Below, piece after piece: positions 6,648-11,055 of a DNA stretch of 11,055 nt. The stretch's first letter is position 1, and every line of letters begins with the position of its first letter. The stretch comes from an uncultured Lachnospiraceae bacterium (GTDB lineage Bacteria > Bacillota > Clostridia > Lachnospirales > Lachnospiraceae). Under the pieces are notes generated by a model. It was not told where the DNA came from and did not search any database. It worked only from the letters and a program-made list of their open reading frames with translations. The stretch is from NCBI GenBank assembly GCA_910587305.1, contig CAJUKV010000079.1, positions 1 through 11,055 on the forward strand, in the 5' to 3' direction. Position numbers and translations under genes: made by a program.

Positions 6648-6741
6648 AACAGACAGCGAGAGTCTGAATCCCGCGGGCTTTAGCCCTCACGGCATCCGCC
6701 AAATGTCTGTTTCATAGCCGCCCGGCCTATTGCCCGCGGGA
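6648..6741 (+). ncRNA. Candidate structured leader upstream of popT
   Basis: Two exact inverted repeats cross each other. AACAGACA (6648-6655) pairs with TGTCTGTT (6704-6711). TCCCGCGGGC (6669-6678) pairs with GCCCGCGGGA (6732-6741). Two local hairpins, GGGC/GCCC (6675-6678 with 6683-6686) and GGC/GCC (6691-6693 with 6698-6700), lie inside the first stem, and the former competes with the second stem. The last strand ends 8 nt before the GGGAG of popT. This suits a pseudoknot or two-state leader RNA, but transcription of the region is not shown and I recognise no known riboswitch class. Confidence 0.3.
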
Positions 6742-6761
6742 ATATATATGGGAGATTCAAA

Positions 6762-7604
6762 ATGAAAAAGAAGAAAAATGTTATACAATATATCTTTCGC
6801 ATCCCTTTTCATATTCTGCAGGGAGCTTTCATCGGGCTGGGAGCCGTACTTCCGGGAATAAGCGGCGGTGTGCTGAGCGTTGTGTTCGGCGTATATAAAC
6901 CTCTCATGGAACTCCTTGCCAACCCCGCCCAAAATTATAAAACCCATGTGCCGAGACTCCTGCCCTACATTTTAGGCTATGTCATCGGCTTTATGCAGGT
7001 TGCCAATCTGCTGGCTTATTTCCTGACCGAATATCCCGGCTTTTCCCTCTGCCTTTTTATCGGTCTCATTACGGGTATGCTCCCCTCTCTGTGGCAGGAG
7101 GCCGGCGTCCGCGGCAGGAATGGGGCGTCCTATCTTTCCCTGCTGCTATCCATGGGAACAGTGTTTGTCCTGCTCATCGCCCTGAACGCCACCTCCGTAA
7201 AAATCGTCCCCGGCTTCGTGTGGTATCTGTTCTGCGGTTTCTGCCTTGCCCTCAGCATCATCGCCCCGGGCATGAGCTTTTCCACCCTGCTGATGCCTCT
7301 TGGACTTTACACCCCTTTCGTAGAAGGAATCGGCCGCCTGTCCCCGGAGGTTCTCATCCCCGGAGGAATCGGCGGCCTAATCACCATAATATTTTTATCC
7401 AAAGCCGTTAACTCGCTGTTTGACAACCACTATTCCATCGCCTTCCACGGGATTGTAGGCATTATTATCGCCGCTACAGTTATGATCATCCCTTTTGAAA
7501 CCTTTACGATTTCCACAACAAATTGTCTGCTCAACGTATTCTTTTTAGCGGCGGGCGTCTTTATTGCTTCTTTGCTGGATAAATTGAATCATAAGATTGC
7601 CTGA
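6762..7604 (+). CDS. popT: DUF368/PopT polyprenyl-phosphate transporter
   Basis: A 280-residue multi-pass membrane protein of the DUF368 family. Members (PopT) have been shown to return undecaprenyl phosphate from the outer to the inner leaflet of the cytoplasmic membrane, so that the lipid carrier can be reused for peptidoglycan and other envelope polymers. The family's internal two-fold repeat is visible: GAFIGLGAVLPGISGGVLSV at 21-40, with the PGISGG re-entrant motif, and a second copy CLALSIIAPGMSFSTLLMPL at 161-180, with PGMSFS. Both are followed by a G(V/L)Y. The rest is strongly hydrophobic, with about eight or more membrane segments and a short basic N-terminus (MKKKKN). The length is normal for the family. 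GGGAG (6750-6754) sits 7 nt before the ATG. It is the only plus-strand gene here, and its 3' end overlaps a small convergent ORF by 44 bp. Confidence 0.92.
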   Translation: MKKKKNVIQYIFRIPFHILQGAFIGLGAVLPGISGGVLSVVFGVYKPLMELLANPAQNYKTHVPRLLPYILGYVIGFMQVANLLAYFLTEYPGFSLCLFIGLITGMLPSLWQEAGVRGRNGASYLSLLLSMGTVFVLLIALNATSVKIVPGFVWYLFCGFCLALSIIAPGMSFSTLLMPLGLYTPFVEGIGRLSPEVLIPGGIGGLITIIFLSKAVNSLFDNHYSIAFHGIVGIIIAATVMIIPFETFTISTTNCLLNVFFLAAGVFIASLLDKLNHKIA

Positions 7605-7728
7605 GAATGGCAGCTGTCCTTTCTCTTCTGTTTTTTGGACCCTTTCTGTTTACTGTCGAAAAAGGAATGCTATTTTTGGGCGTTAACATTTGATCAAATA
7701 CTACGTGTTCCCGCTTCTTTTTTCCCAT
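7561..7728 (-). CDS. Small basic protein, 55 residues, unknown function
   Basis: A short ORF beginning ATG at 7728 and ending TAA at 7561. Its case rests mainly on a GGAGG (7735-7739) placed 6 nt before the ATG. The product starts MGKKKREHVVFDQMLTPKN, is rich in Lys and Arg (about a quarter of residues), has no membrane segment, and contains a basic stretch VNRKGPKNRRER near residues 26-37. It would be soluble and possibly nucleic-acid binding, but I do not recognise a family. The gene follows the aconitase-like gene on the same strand after 95 nt, and its last 44 bp overlap the popT 3' end in the opposite direction. A TATAAT-like box on the minus strand (7810-7815) could serve it. It may be a chance ORF. 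Confidence 0.45.
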   Translation of the reverse strand: MGKKKREHVVFDQMLTPKNSIPFSTVNRKGPKNRRERTAAILRQSYDSIYPAKKQ

Positions 7729-7734
7729 CTGAAA

Positions 7735-7739
7735 CCTCC
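7735..7739 (-). promoter_or_regulatory. Ribosome binding site of the small basic ORF
   Basis: GGAGG on the minus strand, 6 nt before ATG 7728. It is as strong as the sites of the confident genes in this window and is the main reason to take the small ORF seriously. Confidence 0.5.
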
Positions 7740-7823
7740 GTTATCGTAATCGCCAATTACCTCTTTTTCAAACATGAAACCGGACATTTGGCAATTCATC
7801 AAATTCCAGATTATATTTTGCCC

Positions 7824-10112
7824 TTACACTTTGTTGTAATTAATCAGACACCCTTTCAAAATAATCTGCCTCTCCTCATCCGTCAGCTCCCCAAGCCTTA
7901 GGCAAAACTCCTTAAGCCCTGTTTCCCCAACCTGATAAGCCTTAATCTCGTCCGCCTTTTCCTCCACAGCCTTTCTGATTCCCGGGAAGAAAAGATAATC
8001 TTTATTCTTAAAAGGAAGCTCGCCCTCCTCAATCAAAAACGGAAGCATCCCCCAGTTAATCAGATTAGAGCGGTATCTCTTCGTCGCGTACTCGTTGGCA
8101 ATGTTTGCCCATCCTCCCAGCACCTTCTGACAGGACGCCGCCTGCTCCCTTGCCGATCCGTCGCCTGGCTTTACGGCAAAGATTGTGGAGCCGAAGCCCA
8201 CGTTTCCTTTCCCAACGCCCGGAAACGCTTCCTCTACCACTTTCATAACGGTTTTCAGCTCCGGTTTTGCCTCCAAAGGACATTTCCCCTCCATAACAGC
8301 CTTTTGCGCCACCTGGATATCCTTGGCAAGGCCCACATAGGCAGGATCCTTTCTTGACAGAGTAAACTCCGCAAGGCCCAGAGGGTTGGAGCGGTAAGAG
8401 GAGGTCTCCCCGGAAGGGATAAGCTCGTCCGTAGTCGTCACTGGATCGTGGATTTCGGACACCACCCGCAGCACCAGATTCTCCGGCAGCTCCGTCATAG
8501 CCGGCCAGTCCTTGATGTTCGGGCCGAACTGAATTTCCACCGAAGGGTCTGCCTGCCCTTTGGAATCAAAAACTCTGTTTTCATATATTTTCGCATCAAA
8601 ATGATATTGATATTTGTTGATAGCGCCGTCAAATTCCGTAGCCGCCGTAAGCACGCCTTTGTTTGCCGCAGTTGCCGCAATGGAACGGGCGTCCATGAGC
8701 GCTACGGAGGAAATCTGCCCATTTTGCAGCTTGGAGCCCTCCCTGTTGGGGAAATTCCTTGTGGAATGACGGATACTGAAAGCGTTATTGGCCGGCGTAT
8801 CCCCCGCGCCAAAGCATGGGCCGCAAAATGCCGTCTTCATGACCGCGCCTGTCTCAAGCAGTGCGGCCGCACAGCCATTTTTGATAAGTTCCATATAAAC
8901 AGGCATGGAAGCCGGATACACACTCAAGGTAAACCCGTCTGAGCCGATGTATGCGCCCTTCATAATATCAGCCGCCGCGCAGATGTTTTCAAAACCGCCT
9001 CCCGCGCATCCTGCAATGATTCCCTGATCTACCAATAGCTTTCCATTCTTTACTTTATTTTTCAGTGTAAATTCAACCGCGCCGTCCAAAGAAACAGCCG
9101 CCTTTTTCTCCACATCATCCAAAATATCCATCAAATTTGCGTTTAATTCCTCAATGGTATACGTATTGCTGGGATGGAAAGGCATTGCAATCATCGGCTT
9201 TACGGCGCCAAGGTCAACGGTAATCATTCCGTCATAATAAGCGGCCCTGCCGGGATTTAACTCCTTGTATTCCTCCACCCTGCCATGAATATCATAATAT
9301 TCTCTGATGGTCTCATCGGTTCTCCAAATAGAGGAAAGACACGTGGTCTCCGTGGTCATAACGTCAATGCCGATTCTGAAATCGGCGCTCAATGCCGACA
9401 CGCCGGGGCCTACAAACTCCATCACTTTATTTTTCACATAGCCGCTGCCAAACACTTCCCCTATAATGGCAAGAGCCACATCCTGAGGGCCTACGCCCTT
9501 TATCGGCTCCCCTTTGAGATAAACCCCTACCACGCCGGGCATGTTGATGTCGTAAGTCTGGTTTAAAAGCTGCTTCACCAGCTCCGGGCCGCCCTCGCCC
9601 ATTGCCATAGTGCCCAATGCGCCATAACGGGTGTGGGAATCGGACCCTAAAATCATTTTGCCGCCCCCTGAGAGCATTTCCCTTGCATACTGATGAATCA
9701 CAGCCTGATGAGGCGGTACATATACGCCGCCGTATTTCTTTGCGCAGGAAAGGCCAAACATGTGATCGTCTTCATTGATGGTTCCGCCTACCGCACAGAG
9801 GGAATTATGGCAGTTGGTGAGCACGTAGGGAACCGGGAATTTCTCAAGTCCCGACGCCCTTGCCGTCTGGATAATCCCCACAAATGTAATGTCATGGGAG
9901 GTAAGCTTGTCAAATTTGATTTTCAGCTTCTCCATGCTGCCTGACGTATTATGTTCTTTTAAAATATTGTATGCGATTGTCTCCTGCCTAGCTTCGTCCT
10001 TTGTGGTATCCAACCCGGTCTTCGCTTTCACCGCCGTAAGCGCTTCGGGGCCGTCAGGAATCATTTCCGTCCCGTTTACAAGATAGGCGCCGCCTTCCAA
10101 TACTGATATCAT
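7824..10112 (-). CDS. YbhJ-type aconitase-family hydratase
   Basis: A 762-residue member of the aconitase superfamily, enzymes that dehydrate and rehydrate hydroxy-di/tricarboxylic acids using a [4Fe-4S] cluster. The start is ATG 10112, because GGAGGAGG (10121-10128) lies 8 nt upstream; the in-frame TTG at 10130 overlaps the purine-rich site. Recognisable motifs are LGSDSHTRYGALGTMAMGEGG (from about 155), the cluster cysteines in AGCAGGG (Cys369) and FCGPCFGAGDTP (Cys430, Cys433), a SRNF-like TRNFPNREG (452-459), and the swivel-domain GDGSAREQAA (650-659). Classic aconitases have GSCTNS at the first cysteine; here it is AGCAGG, which together with the length points to the E. coli YbhJ-like subgroup, whose substrate is unclear. 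The protein looks complete. No isocitrate dehydrogenase, citrate synthase or leuCD gene is adjacent, so a citrate or isopropylmalate role is not supported by context. Confidence 0.88.
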   Translation of the reverse strand: MISVLEGGAYLVNGTEMIPDGPEALTAVKAKTGLDTTKDEARQETIAYNILKEHNTSGSMEKLKIKFDKLTSHDITFVGIIQTARASGLEKFPVPYVLTNCHNSLCAVGGTINEDDHMFGLSCAKKYGGVYVPPHQAVIHQYAREMLSGGGKMILGSDSHTRYGALGTMAMGEGGPELVKQLLNQTYDINMPGVVGVYLKGEPIKGVGPQDVALAIIGEVFGSGYVKNKVMEFVGPGVSALSADFRIGIDVMTTETTCLSSIWRTDETIREYYDIHGRVEEYKELNPGRAAYYDGMITVDLGAVKPMIAMPFHPSNTYTIEELNANLMDILDDVEKKAAVSLDGAVEFTLKNKVKNGKLLVDQGIIAGCAGGGFENICAAADIMKGAYIGSDGFTLSVYPASMPVYMELIKNGCAAALLETGAVMKTAFCGPCFGAGDTPANNAFSIRHSTRNFPNREGSKLQNGQISSVALMDARSIAATAANKGVLTAATEFDGAINKYQYHFDAKIYENRVFDSKGQADPSVEIQFGPNIKDWPAMTELPENLVLRVVSEIHDPVTTTDELIPSGETSSYRSNPLGLAEFTLSRKDPAYVGLAKDIQVAQKAVMEGKCPLEAKPELKTVMKVVEEAFPGVGKGNVGFGSTIFAVKPGDGSAREQAASCQKVLGGWANIANEYATKRYRSNLINWGMLPFLIEEGELPFKNKDYLFFPGIRKAVEEKADEIKAYQVGETGLKEFCLRLGELTDEERQIILKGCLINYNKV

Positions 10113-10180
10113 ATTTTCATCCTCCTCCAATTTTTCTTTGCTCCGCTGCTTTTTGTTTCAAACTTATGCCTTTAGGTAAA

Positions 10181-10209
10181 ATTATAAAATAAACGCAACA
10201 TGGATGCAA
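10181..10209 (-). promoter_or_regulatory. Sigma-A-type promoter of the aconitase-like gene
   Basis: A perfect TATAAT (minus strand of 10181-10186) is preceded at exactly 17 bp by TTGCAT (10204-10209), which keeps the TTG of the -35 box. Transcription would start near 10174, giving a leader of about 60 nt before ATG 10112. Confidence 0.5.
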
Positions 10210-10271
10210 ACAAATTTTCATTGCCTTTCCACATCAGCTACCTCATAGTATCATACCGCTTGCAAAAACCA

Positions 10272-11055
10272 CTATGTTCTCGGCATTACCACATCCTCCC
10301 ACCAGTCCGGCACCCGGTAGACAAACACAATTGTGGAATCTGTCAGATAAAAATCAATATCGTCCCACGTGGCGGTATCTTCCAATCCCATTTTCTCACT
10401 GACTTCCTCCAAAATTTCCTCATTACTTTTTTCTAAGAATTCAGATGCCGTAACTTCTTTTCCCGTCCGGCAATTAATCGTTATCCCGTCAAATCGCGAA
10501 TACGGATGCGTGTTACTCATATAAGGGATATCATTATACAAAATACTGATATAATCCTTTCCCACATACTTAAGTCCAACCAGCTGCCAATAATCATATG
10601 GGGTAGCCTGAGTAGACCCGGCAGATTCGTCAAATTCGTCAAAGCCTGATTCAATCAGCTCCGCCGTCCTTAAATACTGCGCCTCATAATCGTCATAAAT
10701 TTTTTGCAGGACAGCGTTAACCCGCCTTGAAAAAGTATCGCTTAAATAAAAATTTTCCATCTTATAATAATAAGATACTTCTCCGTCTTCCCCGTAAAAT
10801 TCCTGTTTTTCGCTTTCCACAATACCGTAATCCTGCGGTCGGTACGTTTTTTCTTCTTCTTTTTTCTCCGGGCTTGGGGATGCCGTTTTTACAGGAGAGG
10901 GAATAATACTTGGGACAGGGCTTTTCTCCTGGAGCTCATTTGCAGGGCTCGGCGTTTCGTTCGGAGCCGACTGCTTTACAGGACTTGGCGTTTCGTTTGG
11001 AGCCGACTGTTCTATAGGACTTGGCGTTTTGTTTAGAACTGGCTCCCTTGTAGGT
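10272..11055 (-). CDS. Extracellular DUF4163/DUF3298-like protein, 5' truncated
   Basis: The C-terminal 260 residues of a protein whose start lies beyond the window edge; the frame stays open from 11055 to the TAG at 10272. A GTG at 10820 begins a shorter ORF, but the frame continues upstream without a stop. The upstream part is plainly protein-like, so the GTG is not the real start. The visible part opens with a Pro/Ser/Thr/Glu-rich linker of about 75 residues that includes a tandem 12-residue repeat (TPSPIEQSAPNE then TPSPVKQSAPNE, then TPSP). The folded domain resembles the DUF4163 plus DUF3298 pair found in RsiV and PdaC: SYYYKMENFYLSDTF...AVLQKIYDDYEAQY, then GLKYVGKDYISILY, HPYSRFDGITINCRTGKEVT and the helical SEFLEKSNEEILEEV. 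Such proteins are usually extracytoplasmic, as anti-sigma factors or wall-associated proteins, so an N-terminal signal or membrane anchor is expected upstream. No sigma factor gene is visible here. Confidence 0.75.
   Translation of the reverse strand, partial: PTREPVLNKTPSPIEQSAPNETPSPVKQSAPNETPSPANELQEKSPVPSIIPSPVKTASPSPEKKEEEKTYRPQDYGIVESEKQEFYGEDGEVSYYYKMENFYLSDTFSRRVNAVLQKIYDDYEAQYLRTAELIESGFDEFDESAGSTQATPYDYWQLVGLKYVGKDYISILYNDIPYMSNTHPYSRFDGITINCRTGKEVTASEFLEKSNEEILEEVSEKMGLEDTATWDDIDFYLTDSTIVFVYRVPDWWEDVVMPRT
10944..11027 (-). repeat. Tandem 36-bp repeats coding a Pro-rich linker
   Basis: Two adjacent 36-bp units (minus strand, 11027-10992 and 10991-10956) plus 12 bp of a third (10955-10944) encode TPSPxxQSAPNE. 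The DNA copies differ at few positions, and several differences are synonymous (CCA/CCG for Pro, AGT/AGC for Ser). This looks like recent duplication by slippage, giving a length-variable spacer. Confidence 0.7.

Larger units (their letters stand above)
6354..6761. other. Divergent intergenic region with several inverted repeats
   Basis: A region of 408 bp between the divergent calcium-loop gene and popT. I see no credible protein gene in it. It contains the leader hairpin at 6370-6392, a weak stem GGTATT/AATACC (6524-6529, 6539-6544), the palindromes ACCGGCCGGT (6561-6570) and TTAATTAA (6570-6577), and a pair of crossing stems between 6648 and 6741 just before popT. I could not place a convincing promoter for either gene. 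Confidence 0.5.

Noticed and set aside
6356..6649. Minus-strand ORF of 97 codons in the divergent intergenic region
   Set aside because: It runs through the hairpin and ribosome binding site of the calcium-loop gene, starts without a suitable Shine-Dalgarno site, and shows no domain.
6687..6947. Minus-strand ORF of 86 codons overlapping the popT start
   Set aside because: Shadow of popT, whose membrane motifs and ribosome binding site are clear.
7746..7768. GTAAT/ATTAC stem followed by CTCTTTTT as a popT terminator
   Set aside because: Only five A/T-rich base pairs, and it is about 140 bp past the popT stop; too weak to annotate.
7635..7901. Plus-strand ORF of 88 codons between popT and the aconitase-like gene
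   Set aside because: No ribosome binding site, overlaps the aconitase-like 3' end and lies opposite the better-supported small basic ORF.
10272..10820. Treating GTG 10820 as the start of the DUF4163/DUF3298-like protein
   Set aside because: The frame continues open and protein-like, with a Pro-rich repeat linker, to the window edge; there is no ribosome binding site before the GTG, and an exported protein would need an upstream signal.
1..11055. CRISPR array, mobile element, defence system, tRNA or rRNA
   Set aside because: No spaced direct repeats, no transposase or integrase motifs, no terminal inverted repeats with target duplications, and no tRNA/rRNA-like sequence were seen. The only tandem repeats are inside a coding linker.

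Overview
The window looks like the chromosome of a spore-forming, low-to-mid GC member of the Clostridia, most likely a gut Lachnospiraceae. The pointers are a spoIID-spoIIQ pair, a secreted glucanase-fold lipoprotein, strong GGAGG ribosome binding sites, and a Thr/Pro/Ser-linked surface protein with a DUF4163/DUF3298-like domain. The family-level placement is inference. I saw no transposase, integrase, phage gene, CRISPR array, tRNA or rRNA.

Layout. Every confident gene except one is on the minus strand, so they are listed here in transcription order, from high to low coordinates. A 5'-truncated extracellular DUF4163/DUF3298-like protein (10272-11055) is followed, after a gap with a good sigma-A-type promoter, by a YbhJ-type aconitase/hydratase (7824-10112). 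Just beyond it lies a short, basic 55-residue ORF with a strong ribosome binding site (7561-7728). It converges on, and overlaps by 44 bp, the only plus-strand gene, a DUF368/PopT polyprenyl-phosphate transporter (6762-7604). A divergent intergenic region of about 400 bp (6354-6761) holds several inverted repeats, including two crossing stems just ahead of popT and a perfect hairpin 3 nt from the ribosome binding site of the other divergent gene. That gene encodes a signal-less protein with calcium-binding (EF-hand/dockerin-like) loops (5187-6353). Then come spoIID (4065-5066), a spoIIQ-like LytM gene (3015-3914), a metal-dependent amidohydrolase (1783-2985) and a GH9-like lipoprotein (148-1695).

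How the genes fit together. SpoIID and SpoIIQ are engulfment-stage sporulation proteins acting on peptidoglycan between mother cell and forespore. PopT recycles the undecaprenyl phosphate used in cell wall synthesis. The GH9-like lipoprotein would sit on the outer face of the membrane. The strongest unexpected signal is that three envelope proteins in one run (GH9-like, LytM/SpoIIQ and SpoIID) all appear to have lost canonical catalytic residues while keeping their folds, termini and expression signals. This reads as intact but catalytically altered proteins, not decaying genes.

Several starts were moved downstream of the longest possible ORF because a Shine-Dalgarno sequence selects an internal codon: a TTG at 1695, and ATGs at 3914, 6353 and 10112.
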